From contig SVPE01000004.1 of NCBI GenBank assembly GCA_015066015.1, forward strand, positions 62,001-126,000: DNA of 64,000 nucleotides. Reading direction: 5' to 3'. Below the pieces are notes generated by a model. The model did not search any database, was not told where the DNA came from, and saw only the letters and a list, made by a program, of their open reading frames with translations. The position numbers and the translations under genes were made by a program. Numbering within the stretch: the first letter of the stretch is position 1; every line of letters begins with the position of its first letter. The DNA is from Oscillospiraceae bacterium (GTDB lineage Bacteria; Bacillota; Clostridia; Oscillospirales; Acutalibacteraceae). Below, piece by piece: positions 16,471 to 24,257 of this stretch.

Positions 16471-18735
16471 ATGGAAAATTTGAACAAACGCCTGAAGGAT
16501 GTTGCTTCACGAATAAAGGAAATGCGTGAAATTGCCGGCTACACCGAAGCAGAAATGGCTGAAAAAACGGATACTACCGTTGAAGAGTATCTTGAGTATG
16601 AAAAAGGTGAGGCTGATTTCCCGTTTACATTTATTCATAAGTGCGCAAAAGCTTTTTCAATAGGAATGACAGACCTTCTCGAAGGTAAGAGTGCACGTCT
16701 TTCTTCCTATACCGTTACAAGAAAGGGTATGGGTAAAATCACCTCAAAAAAGGTCGGTATTGAGATAAATAATCTTGCACCTCTTTTCCGCCACAAGCTT
16801 GCTGAGCCTTATCTTGCAAAGTATGAGTATAAGCCTGAGCTTCAGGATGCTCCTATTGAAACAACTACCCACAGCGGTCAGGAATTTGACCTCGTTCTTT
16901 CCGGTAAGCTCAAGGTAAGAGTAGGCGACAATACCGAAATTCTTTCCGAAGGCGACAGCATTTATTATAAGAGCTCAATGCCTCACGGTATGATTGCTGT
17001 TGATGGTGAGGATTGCACCTTCCTTGCAGTTGTTGTTGCAGGTGACGATACAGGTGATGCCGCTGTTGAAAAGGCTTTTCACTCTGCAGTGAAATCCGAA
17101 TACAACCTTGTGGTTAAGAAATTCATCGAAACCGTAGAGGATGAAAACGGTGTTCTCAAGGATATTTCCTTTAAAAACGAGGATAAATTCAACTTTGCCT
17201 TTGATGTCGTAGATGCTGTTGCGGAAAAGCAGCCCGATAAGCTTGCTCTTCTTCATATTTCACGCGATAAGACGGAAAGACGCTTCACCTACAATGATAT
17301 CAAGAAAGAGTCTGCCCGTGCTGCTAACTATTTCAAGAGTCTCGGAATTACCAAGGGTGATAAAGTAATGCTTGTTCTCAAGCGTCACTATCAGTTCTGG
17401 ATTTGTGCTCTTGCACTTCATAAGCTTGGAGCGGTTATGATCCCTGCAACAAATCAGCTTGTTGAGCACGATTTTGAATACCGCTTCAAGGCAGCAGGAG
17501 TAAAGGCAATCCTCTGTACTGCAGACGGTGACACCTCCGATCACGTTGACAAGGCGGCAGCAAGCTACGGTGAGCTTGAATGCAAGATTATGGTCAACGG
17601 AGAGAAGGAAGGCTGGCGTTGCTTCGATACCGAATATAAGCTCTTCAGAAGCATATTTGAAAGACAGCCCGACAGTGCTTGCGGTGACGATCCTGTTCTT
17701 ATGTTCTTCACATCGGGTACAACAGGTTATCCCAAAATTGCATCACACTCCTGTAAATATGCACTCGGACATTTTGTTACGGCAAAGTATTGGCACGCTG
17801 TTGAGCCTACAGATCTCCACCTTACAATTTCCGATACCGGTTGGGGTAAGGCTCTTTGGGGTAAGTTCTACGGTCAGTGGATGTGTGAAGCTTCTGTGTT
17901 CGCTTACGATTTTGACCGCTTTGACGCATCGGATATTCTTCCTATGTTCGCTAAATATAACATCACAACCTTCTGTGCGCCTCCCACAATGTACAGAATG
18001 CTTATAAAGGAAGACCTTTCAAAGTTTGATCTTTCGACAATCAGATATGCCACAACTGCCGGTGAAGCTCTCAACCCCGAGGTTTACTTCCAGTTTGAAA
18101 AGGCAACCGGTCTTTCAATTATGGAGGGCTTCGGTCAGACAGAAACTACCCTTACAATTGCAAACCTTGTCGGCACAAAGAATAAGGTAGGCGCAATGGG
18201 CAAGCCTGTACCCGGTTATGACATTGTAATTGTTGACCCTGACGGAAATCCCTGTCCCGTAGGTGAAACCGGTGAAATCTGCGTCAGAACCGACAAGAAG
18301 ATTCCCTGCGGACTTTTCATGGGCTATTACAGAGATGAAGAGAAGACCGAAGAGGTATGGCACGACGGTATGTACCACACCGGCGACACTGCATGGTGCG
18401 ATGAGGATGGTTATTTCTGGTATGTCAGCCGTATTGATGATGTTATCAAGTCCTCGGGCTACCGTATCGGACCCTTCGAAATAGAAAACGTTATTATGGA
18501 GCTTCCTTATGTTCTTGAGTGTGGCGTTTCTGCTGCGCCTGATGAAATAAGAGGTCAGGTCGTAAAGGCAAGCGTAGTGCTTACCAAGGGCACCGAGCCG
18601 ACCGAAGAACTCAAAAAGGAAATCCAGAACTATGTAAAGAAGAATACCGCTCCCTATAAGTATCCGAGAATCGTTGTTTTCAGAGACGAGCTTCCGAAAA
18701 CAATCAGCGGTAAGATTCAGAGAAACAAATTGTAA
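16471..18735 (+). CDS. HTH-cupin-acyl-CoA ligase fusion protein
   Basis: A 754 aa protein with three parts. Residues about 10-65 form an XRE-type helix-turn-helix (IKEMREIAGYTEAEMAEKTD). Residues about 125-195 form a cupin (THSGQEFDLVLSGKLKV, GDSIYYKSSMPHG). From about 245 there is a complete acyl-CoA ligase of the acetyl/medium-chain type with FTSGTTGYPK (413-422), GFGQTETT, YHTGD, SRIDDVIKSSGYRIGPFE and the catalytic Lys748 in ISGKIQRNKL. The HTH-cupin pair is usual in transcription regulators that bind a small ligand. Here it may let the enzyme's acid or CoA product control DNA binding or activity (inference). It is the only gene between the Ile T-box and the next promoter at 18765. Confidence 0.9.
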   Translation: MENLNKRLKDVASRIKEMREIAGYTEAEMAEKTDTTVEEYLEYEKGEADFPFTFIHKCAKAFSIGMTDLLEGKSARLSSYTVTRKGMGKITSKKVGIEINNLAPLFRHKLAEPYLAKYEYKPELQDAPIETTTHSGQEFDLVLSGKLKVRVGDNTEILSEGDSIYYKSSMPHGMIAVDGEDCTFLAVVVAGDDTGDAAVEKAFHSAVKSEYNLVVKKFIETVEDENGVLKDISFKNEDKFNFAFDVVDAVAEKQPDKLALLHISRDKTERRFTYNDIKKESARAANYFKSLGITKGDKVMLVLKRHYQFWICALALHKLGAVMIPATNQLVEHDFEYRFKAAGVKAILCTADGDTSDHVDKAAASYGELECKIMVNGEKEGWRCFDTEYKLFRSIFERQPDSACGDDPVLMFFTSGTTGYPKIASHSCKYALGHFVTAKYWHAVEPTDLHLTISDTGWGKALWGKFYGQWMCEASVFAYDFDRFDASDILPMFAKYNITTFCAPPTMYRMLIKEDLSKFDLSTIRYATTAGEALNPEVYFQFEKATGLSIMEGFGQTETTLTIANLVGTKNKVGAMGKPVPGYDIVIVDPDGNPCPVGETGEICVRTDKKIPCGLFMGYYRDEEKTEEVWHDGMYHTGDTAWCDEDGYFWYVSRIDDVIKSSGYRIGPFEIENVIMELPYVLECGVSAAPDEIRGQVVKASVVLTKGTEPTEELKKEIQNYVKKNTAPYKYPRIVVFRDELPKTISGKIQRNKL

Positions 18736-18764
18736 TTTTTACCAAAAAAATATTTCTGAAATTG

Positions 18765-18793
18765 TTGCAAAAGTACAATATTTGTTTTATAAT
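18765..18793 (+). promoter_or_regulatory. Promoter of the ATPase-oxidoreductase-ilvE operon
   Basis: TTGCAA at 18765-18770 and TATAAT at 18788-18793 with a 17-base spacer, 35 bases before the GTG start of the ATPase gene. There is no T-box here, so this operon is either constitutive, controlled by a protein, or partly read through from the upstream gene, which has no visible terminator. Confidence 0.72.
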
Positions 18794-18828
18794 ATGCAGA
18801 TGACACTAAGAAAGAGTGGTGATATCAG

Positions 18829-19485
18829 GTGAAGCGGCTCACGCTTTTTGCAGGACATTACGGTAGCGGTAAAACTAATTTAGCAGTTAATTATGCTGTG
18901 ATGCTGAAAGAAAAAGGCTTTGATGTAATAATCGCTGATCTTGATATCGTAAACCCTTATTTCAGAACAAAGGACAGCGAAGATGAGCTTCGTGAAAAGG
19001 GTATAGAACTTATAAGCTCTAAGTTTGCAAACAGTAATCTTGACATTCCCTCAATTCCTCAGGAAATGTACCGCACCGTGCAGGATAAAAGCAAGTTTGC
19101 GGTTATGGATATCGGAGGTGACGACGCGGGGGCCATTGCTCTTGGTCGGTTTGCTCCTTATATTAAAGAGGAAGACAGTTACGATATGGTTTTTGTTGTA
19201 AACTTTTACAGACCTCTTTCCCGTAATGCTGAGGAAGCTATGCAGATTATGAGAGAAATTGAGGCGGCTTCAAAGCTTAAGTTCACATCTATTGTAAATA
19301 ATTCTAATCTCGGTGAACTTACAAGTGCCGACGATGTACTTTCAACGAGCGAAGAAATCCAGAAGCTTTCTGAGCTCTGCGGACTTCCCGTTAAGTTCAC
19401 AAGCGTGAAAGAAAGCATTTATAATCAGTTAAACAACAAGACAAAAAATCTGTTTTGCCTTGCTTTGCAAAATAAAATTTTTTAA
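18829..19485 (+). CDS. P-loop ATPase, MinD/CobQ-like
   Basis: A 218 aa ATPase of the SIMIBI (ParA/MinD/NifH-like) group. The Walker A-type loop GHYGSGKTNLA is at about residues 8-18, followed by the switch IADLDIVNPYFRT and the Walker B-like VMDIGGDDAGA. It has no membrane-targeting tail and no Cys pairs typical of Fe-S carriers. The GTG start follows a weak AAAGAGTGG site. The ferredoxin-like gene begins 14 bases after the stop, so it is in the operon with the 2-oxoacid oxidoreductase. It might help in cofactor loading or assembly of that enzyme, but nothing in the sequence proves this. Confidence 0.75.
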   Translation: MKRLTLFAGHYGSGKTNLAVNYAVMLKEKGFDVIIADLDIVNPYFRTKDSEDELREKGIELISSKFANSNLDIPSIPQEMYRTVQDKSKFAVMDIGGDDAGAIALGRFAPYIKEEDSYDMVFVVNFYRPLSRNAEEAMQIMREIEAASKLKFTSIVNNSNLGELTSADDVLSTSEEIQKLSELCGLPVKFTSVKESIYNQLNNKTKNLFCLALQNKIF

Positions 19486-19499
19486 AACGGAGGAGCGTT

Positions 19500-19706
19500 A
19501 TGGCGAAAGTAACATTCAGAACTGACTCTTGCAAGGGTTGCGGACTCTGTGTTCAGGCATGTCCGAAGCAAATTCTTGTAATAGCCAAGGAAAAAATTAA
19601 TGCTAAGGGTCATTCGCCTGCAGAAATGACTGATGAAAGCAAGTGCATAGGTTGTGCATTTTGTGCAACTATGTGCCCGGACTGTATAATCAAGGTTGAA
19701 AAGTGA
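19500..19706 (+). CDS. 2-oxoacid:ferredoxin oxidoreductase, ferredoxin-like delta subunit
   Basis: A 68 aa protein with two 4Fe-4S motifs: CKGCGLCVQACP and CIGCAFCATMCP. It is the expected delta subunit of KOR/VOR-type four-subunit 2-oxoacid:ferredoxin oxidoreductases and passes electrons between the catalytic core and soluble ferredoxin. The ATG at 19500 follows GGAGG. The alpha subunit gene begins 10 bases after its stop. Confidence 0.92.
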   Translation: MAKVTFRTDSCKGCGLCVQACPKQILVIAKEKINAKGHSPAEMTDESKCIGCAFCATMCPDCIIKVEK

Positions 19707-19716
19707 GGGTAAAAAA

Positions 19717-20781
19717 ATGGCAGACAAAGTACTCATGAAGGGTAACGAAGCGATTGCAGAGGCCGCGATTCTTGCAGGCTGCCGACATTACTTCGGTTAT
19801 CCTATTACTCCGCAGACAGAAATTGCGGCTTATATGGCAAAGAAAATGCCTAAAATTGGCGGTTGCTTCCTTCAGGCTGAAAGTGAAGTTGCTGCGATCA
19901 ATATGGTTTATGGTGTAGCCGGAACCGGTAAACGAGTTATGACATCATCTTCAAGTCCCGGAATTTCACTCAAGGCTGAAGGTCTTTCATATATGGCGGG
20001 CAGCGATCTTCCGTGCCTTGTGGTAAACGTACAACGCGGTGGCCCGGGTCTTGGCGGCATTCAGCCTTCTCAGGCAGACTACTTCCAGGCAACAAAGGGA
20101 TGCGGTCATGGCGACTACAGAATGATTGTACTTGCTCCCTCTTCCGTTCAGGAGATGGCAAGCCTTACGGTTAAGGGCTTCGATCTTGCCGATAAGTACA
20201 GAATGACTTCGATGATTCTTGCTGACGGTACACTCGGTCAGATGATGGAACCTGTGTCACTTGAAGATGCTCTTGTTAATGAATATGACAAGTCATGGGC
20301 CGTTACCGGCACTGAAATGAAGCGAAAGAAGAATCTCGTAAATTCTCTTTCGCTTGATCCCGAAGAGCTTGAGAGACTTAATTTTGCAAGATTTGAAAAG
20401 TATAAAACTATCGAAGAAAATGAAGTTATGTACGAAGAGTACATGATGGATGATGCCGAAATCTGCATCTGTGCTTTTGGTATTACTGCAAGAATTGCAA
20501 AAAATGCAATTGCAATGGCGCGTGAAAAGGGAATTAAGGCAGGTCTTATCCGTCCTATTACACTCTGGCCTTTCCCTGTAGATGTTTTTGAAAAAGCGGC
20601 CGATAAGGTAAAGGCTTTTATATGTGTTGAAATGTCAATGGGTCAGATGATCGAGGATGTCAGACTTGCAACAAAATGTAAGAAGCCCGTAACTCTTTGC
20701 AACAGAGTCGGCGGCATGATTCCTTCGCCCGAGCAGGTGCTTGAAAAAATTATTGAGGCAGACAAAGGAGGTAATGAATAA
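19717..20781 (+). CDS. 2-oxoacid:ferredoxin oxidoreductase, alpha subunit
   Basis: A 354 aa alpha subunit (pyrimidine-binding and domain II) of a KOR/VOR-type enzyme. It shows GNEAIAEAAILAGCRHYFGYP, YPITPQTEIAAYMA and AESEVAAINMVYGVAGTGKR near the N terminus, and a C-terminal VKAFICVEMSMGQMIEDV segment. The ATG at 19717 follows GAGGG; an in-frame TTG at 19696 would overlap the delta gene and is rejected. With the beta and gamma subunits it interconverts a 2-oxoacid with acyl-CoA and CO2 using ferredoxin. The next-door branched-chain aminotransferase favours branched-chain 2-oxoacids over 2-oxoglutarate as substrates (inference). Confidence 0.93.
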   Translation: MADKVLMKGNEAIAEAAILAGCRHYFGYPITPQTEIAAYMAKKMPKIGGCFLQAESEVAAINMVYGVAGTGKRVMTSSSSPGISLKAEGLSYMAGSDLPCLVVNVQRGGPGLGGIQPSQADYFQATKGCGHGDYRMIVLAPSSVQEMASLTVKGFDLADKYRMTSMILADGTLGQMMEPVSLEDALVNEYDKSWAVTGTEMKRKKNLVNSLSLDPEELERLNFARFEKYKTIEENEVMYEEYMMDDAEICICAFGITARIAKNAIAMAREKGIKAGLIRPITLWPFPVDVFEKAADKVKAFICVEMSMGQMIEDVRLATKCKKPVTLCNRVGGMIPSPEQVLEKIIEADKGGNE

Positions 20782-21539
20782 TGGTAGTATTTGATAAACC
20801 CAAGTCACTTTGTGATGTACCCTTACATTACTGTCCCGGATGTACTCACGGTATAATTCATCGCCTTGTTGCCGAAGCAATCGACGAGCTTGGCATTGAA
20901 GGAAGAACAATAGGTGTTGCTCCTGTAGGCTGCAGTGTTCTTGCATACAACTATTTCGCCTGCGATATGGTTGAGGCTGCTCACGGAAGAGCTCCTGCTG
21001 TTGCAACGGGTCTTAAACGTTCAGATCCCGAAAAGCACGTTGTATTTACTTATCAGGGTGACGGTGACCTTGCTTCGATCGGTATGGCTGAAACAGTACA
21101 TGCAGCAGCAAGAAATGAGAATATTACAGTTATCTTCGTTAATAATGCAATTTACGGTATGACCGGCGGACAGATGGCTCCTACCTCACTTCCCGGTCAG
21201 GTTACACAGACATCTCCTTACGGAAGAGACACAAATCATTGCGGTTTCCCTGTAAAGGTTTCCGAAATGCTTTCACAGCTTGATGGCGCAGGCTATATCG
21301 AAAGAGTCGCTGTCAATAATGTAAAGAACGTAAGAAATGCCAAAAAAGCAATTAAAAAGGCCTTCCAGAATCAGCTTGACGGTAAAGGCTTCTCGCTCGT
21401 TGAGGTTATTTCTACCTGTCCTACAAACTGGGGTATGACTCCCGTTGATGCACTCAAGTGGGTTGAGGAGAAGATGATTCCGTATTATCCTCTCGGTGTT
21501 TATAAGGACAGAGCTGCACAAAGCAAGGAGGAAGCATAA
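20781..21539 (+). CDS. 2-oxoacid:ferredoxin oxidoreductase, beta (TPP-binding) subunit
   Basis: A 252 aa TPP-binding subunit. It has YCPGCTHG at the N terminus, the TPP/Mg motif QGDGDLASIGMAETVHAA and the completing VIFVNNAIYGMTGGQ. Small beta subunits of this size without extra ferredoxin domains are typical of the KOR/VOR class, where the clusters sit in a separate delta subunit. The start overlaps the alpha stop by one base (TAATG), which fits equal expression of both subunits. Confidence 0.94.
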   Translation: MVVFDKPKSLCDVPLHYCPGCTHGIIHRLVAEAIDELGIEGRTIGVAPVGCSVLAYNYFACDMVEAAHGRAPAVATGLKRSDPEKHVVFTYQGDGDLASIGMAETVHAAARNENITVIFVNNAIYGMTGGQMAPTSLPGQVTQTSPYGRDTNHCGFPVKVSEMLSQLDGAGYIERVAVNNVKNVRNAKKAIKKAFQNQLDGKGFSLVEVISTCPTNWGMTPVDALKWVEEKMIPYYPLGVYKDRAAQSKEEA

Positions 21540-21540
21540 A

Positions 21541-22074
21541 ATGACAAAACAGATTTTAATTGCAGGTTTCGGCGGTCAGGGCGTTCTCTTTGCAGGAAAG
21601 CTCCTTGCTTATAAGGGACTTATCGCTGAAAAGCAGGTTTCATGGCTTCCTTCATACGGTCCTGAGATGCGTGGCGGTACTGCGAACTGCAGTGTTATTA
21701 TCAGTGATGAGCCGGTAGGTTCACCCATTATCTCAAATCCTGATGTTCTTGTTGCTATGAATCTTCCCTCACTTAAAAAATATGAGAATGAGGTTGTTTC
21801 AGGCGGTATAATCATTGTTGATTCAAGTCTTATTGCTGAGAAAGTCCAGCGTGACGATGTAACAGTATATTATGTGCCTGCTACAAAAATGGCAAAGGAT
21901 GAAGGCTTTGCTACACTTGCAAATATGATTCTTATGGGTAAGCTTATGAAGGCGGTTGATTATATCGGTTTTGACGGTGTTGACGCTGCTGTTTCAAAGG
22001 TTGTTCCTCCCAAAAAGGCAAATCTCATTGACGTAAATCTAAAAGCAATCAAATCCGGATACGATTTTGAATAA
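21541..22074 (+). CDS. 2-oxoacid:ferredoxin oxidoreductase, gamma subunit
   Basis: A 177 aa gamma subunit (CoA-binding side), with the opening pattern [19 protein letters not shown] and [19 protein letters not shown], both highly typical of KOR/VOR gamma chains. The ATG at 21541 follows AAGGAGG and is one base after the beta stop. It completes the delta-alpha-beta-gamma set encoded from 19500 to 22074. Confidence 0.94.
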   Translation: MTKQILIAGFGGQGVLFAGKLLAYKGLIAEKQVSWLPSYGPEMRGGTANCSVIISDEPVGSPIISNPDVLVAMNLPSLKKYENEVVSGGIIIVDSSLIAEKVQRDDVTVYYVPATKMAKDEGFATLANMILMGKLMKAVDYIGFDGVDAAVSKVVPPKKANLIDVNLKAIKSGYDFE

Positions 22075-22086
22075 GAGGTGTTAAAT

Positions 22087-23154
22087 ATGGAAATCAAGAT
22101 TACTAAAACTACTACTCCCAAGGCAAAGCCAAAAAAGGGTGAAAAGCTTGGCTTCGGCCACATTTTCACTGACCATATGTTTGTTATGAATTATACAGAA
22201 GGTAAGGGATGGCACGATGCAAGAATTGAGCCCTACGCTAATATTTCACTTGCTCCTTCTGCAATGGTTTTCCATTACGGTCAGGAAATGTTTGAAGGCC
22301 TCAAGGCTTATCGCGGAGAAGATGATTCAATTTATCTCTTCCGTCCCGATATGAATGCAAAGAGAGCCAACGCTTCAAATGAAAGACTCTGCATCCCTGA
22401 AATTCCAGAAGATGTTTTTGTAGATGCAATCAAGGCTCTTGTTGATATCGACAGAGACTGGGTTCCCTCCGATGAAGGCACATCACTTTATATCCGTCCC
22501 TTTGTTATTGCAACTGACGAGTTTCTCGGCGTTGCTCCTTCAAAGACATATCTCTTTATGGTAATTCTTTCACCCTCAGGTGCTTACTATGAAAGCGGAC
22601 TTGCTCCTGTAGGTATCTGGATCGAAGACGATTATGTAAGAGCTGTTAAGGGCGGTATGGGCTTTGCTAAGACCGGCGGTAACTATGCAGCTTCTCTTAT
22701 CGCTCAGGTAAAGGCTCACGATGAAGGTTATTCACAGGTGCTCTGGCTTGACGGTGTTGAAAGAAAGTATATCGAAGAAGTTGGCGCAATGAACATAATG
22801 TTCAAGATCAATGGTAAGGTAATTACTCCTGCTCTTAACGGAAGCATTCTTCCCGGTATTACACGTAACTCAATCATCAATGTATGCAAGGCATGGGGCT
22901 ATGAGGTTGAAGAAAGAAGAATTTCTGTTGATGAGCTTGTTGCAGCTGCAAAAGACGGTTCACTCGAAGAAGTTTGGGGAACTGGTACTGCAGCAGTTGT
23001 TTCACCTGTCGGCAAGCTTCGTTATATGAACGATGTAATGACAATCGGTGACGGTGGCATAGGCGAACTCACTCAGAAGCTCTATGATGAACTTACAGGC
23101 ATTCAGTGGGGTAAGAGAGAAGATCCTTACGGTTGGAGAATTCTTGTTAAATAA
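22087..23154 (+). CDS. ilvE: Branched-chain amino acid aminotransferase
   Basis: PLP fold-type IV aminotransferase exchanging amino groups between glutamate and the 2-oxoacids of Val, Leu and Ile. The PLP lysine is Lys195 in FAKTGGNYAAS, followed by LWLDGVERKYIEEVGAMNI and the phosphate-binding GSILPGITR. The length of 355 aa fits the BCAT2-like group. The ATG at 22087 with AGAGGTG upstream is preferred over a GTG at 22078 that would overlap this site. It lies 12 bases after the gamma subunit gene and ends the operon at a strong terminator. The linkage gives acyl-CoA, 2-oxoacid and amino acid in consecutive steps. Confidence 0.96.
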   Translation: MEIKITKTTTPKAKPKKGEKLGFGHIFTDHMFVMNYTEGKGWHDARIEPYANISLAPSAMVFHYGQEMFEGLKAYRGEDDSIYLFRPDMNAKRANASNERLCIPEIPEDVFVDAIKALVDIDRDWVPSDEGTSLYIRPFVIATDEFLGVAPSKTYLFMVILSPSGAYYESGLAPVGIWIEDDYVRAVKGGMGFAKTGGNYAASLIAQVKAHDEGYSQVLWLDGVERKYIEEVGAMNIMFKINGKVITPALNGSILPGITRNSIINVCKAWGYEVEERRISVDELVAAAKDGSLEEVWGTGTAAVVSPVGKLRYMNDVMTIGDGGIGELTQKLYDELTGIQWGKREDPYGWRILVK

Positions 23155-23162
23155 GAAATTAC

Positions 23163-23206
23163 AAATGGTGTATATGCAGATCAAAGTTTGTATATACACC
23201 ATTTTT
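23163..23206 (+). terminator. Terminator of the oxidoreductase-ilvE operon
   Basis: A perfect 13-bp inverted repeat (AAATGGTGTATAT at 23163-23175, ATATACACCATTT at 23192-23204) with a 16-base loop and a short T tract. The T tract directly adjoins the ARG-box-like palindrome of the next operon. Confidence 0.88.
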
Positions 23207-23221
23207 GCATAAATATGCAAT
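23204..23221 (+). promoter_or_regulatory. ARG-box-like ArgR operator
   Basis: TTTGCATAAATATGCAAT contains TGCAT-AAAT-ATGCA, an exact fit to the degenerate ARG box TGNAT-W4-ATNCA. It lies about 40 bases upstream of the argC -35 box. A weaker half-matching copy ending in ATATTCA lies at 23227-23240. ArgR is encoded in this window at 5849-6307. Operator function is inferred from the match and position. Confidence 0.7.
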
Positions 23222-23258
23222 ATACTTTAAAAAATATTCAAAAAATCCGAGGTTTCTA

Positions 23259-23286
23259 TTGACAATTATACTAAATGATGTATAAT
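23259..23286 (+). promoter_or_regulatory. Promoter of argCJBD
   Basis: TTGACA at 23259-23264 and TATAAT at 23281-23286 with a 16-base spacer. The argC ATG at 23319 follows an AGGGTGG ribosome-binding site. Confidence 0.8.
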
Positions 23287-23318
23287 TAATTCTATGAATT
23301 TTTGTTAGGGTGGAATCT

Positions 23319-24245
23319 ATGGTTAAAGTATTTATTGACGGACAGGCGGGTACAACAGGTTTACAGTTAAAAAGTAAGCTTGATAAGCACCCTTATGTTG
23401 AAATAATTGAAATAGAAGAAGATAAACGTAAGGACAGTTCTGAAAGACAGAGACTTATGAATGAATCTGATGTCGTTTTTCTTTGCCTTCCCGATGCAGC
23501 GGCGATTGAGGCGGTCAAGCTTGTGACAAACCCAAACACAGTCATAATAGATGCAAGCACTGCTCACAGAACTGCTGACGGATGGAGCTACGGTTTTCCC
23601 GAGTTGTCTGAGAAACACCGTTTAAATATTAAAAATTCAAAAAGAATTGCTAATCCCGGATGTCATGCTACAGGATTTATTTCTCTTGTATATCCGCTTA
23701 TTTCAGAAGGCATTATGTCTGCAGATTATCCGGTTACCGCCCACAGTATCACGGGATATAGCGGCGGCGGAAATAAAATGATAGGGGAATACGAATCCTC
23801 GGATCGTCCTTCGGAGTATGATTCACCGAGACAGTACGGACTAACTCAGAATCATAAGCATCTGCCTGAGATGAAAAAAATAACAGGCCTTGAAAATGAA
23901 CCTGTTTTTAATCCGATTGTCAGTGATTATTATTGCGGAATGGCGGTGAGTGTGCCTGTTCATACGGCACTTCTTAATAAATGTAAATCTGTACAAGAGC
24001 TTACGAAGTTTTTCACTGCGTATTATGCAGACAGTTGTTTTATCAGCGTCAGAATGCTTCCCGACAACGGATTTATTTCGCCTATGGGTCTTGAAGGCAC
24101 GAATAATCTTGTAATATATGTCGGCGGAAACGAAAGAAGGGTAACGCTTACAGCTGTTTTCGATAATCTGGGTAAAGGTGCATCATCAGCTGCTTTACAG
24201 AATATGAACATTGCTATGGGTTTTGATGAGAATACGGCTTTATAA
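23319..24245 (+). CDS. argC: N-acetyl-gamma-glutamyl-phosphate reductase
   Basis: NADPH-dependent reductase of the third step of ornithine synthesis. The N-terminal FIDGQAGTTGLQL loop and the catalytic Cys115 in NPGCHATG identify it, and the C-terminal half shows HKHLPEM. At 308 aa it belongs to the shorter ArgC type 2 family rather than the roughly 345 aa common form. The ATG at 23319 is preferred to a GTG at 23310 inside the ribosome-binding site. It is the first gene of argC-argJ-argB-argD. Confidence 0.95.
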   Translation: MVKVFIDGQAGTTGLQLKSKLDKHPYVEIIEIEEDKRKDSSERQRLMNESDVVFLCLPDAAAIEAVKLVTNPNTVIIDASTAHRTADGWSYGFPELSEKHRLNIKNSKRIANPGCHATGFISLVYPLISEGIMSADYPVTAHSITGYSGGGNKMIGEYESSDRPSEYDSPRQYGLTQNHKHLPEMKKITGLENEPVFNPIVSDYYCGMAVSVPVHTALLNKCKSVQELTKFFTAYYADSCFISVRMLPDNGFISPMGLEGTNNLVIYVGGNERRVTLTAVFDNLGKGASSAALQNMNIAMGFDENTAL

Positions 24246-24257
24246 TTGGAGGTAATT

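Noticed and set aside
19500-22074. Assignment as 2-oxoglutarate:ferredoxin oxidoreductase (korABCD)
   Set aside because: Subunit architecture fits KOR and VOR equally. ilvE and nearby T-boxes favour branched-chain substrates, but no residue decides, so no gene symbols were given.
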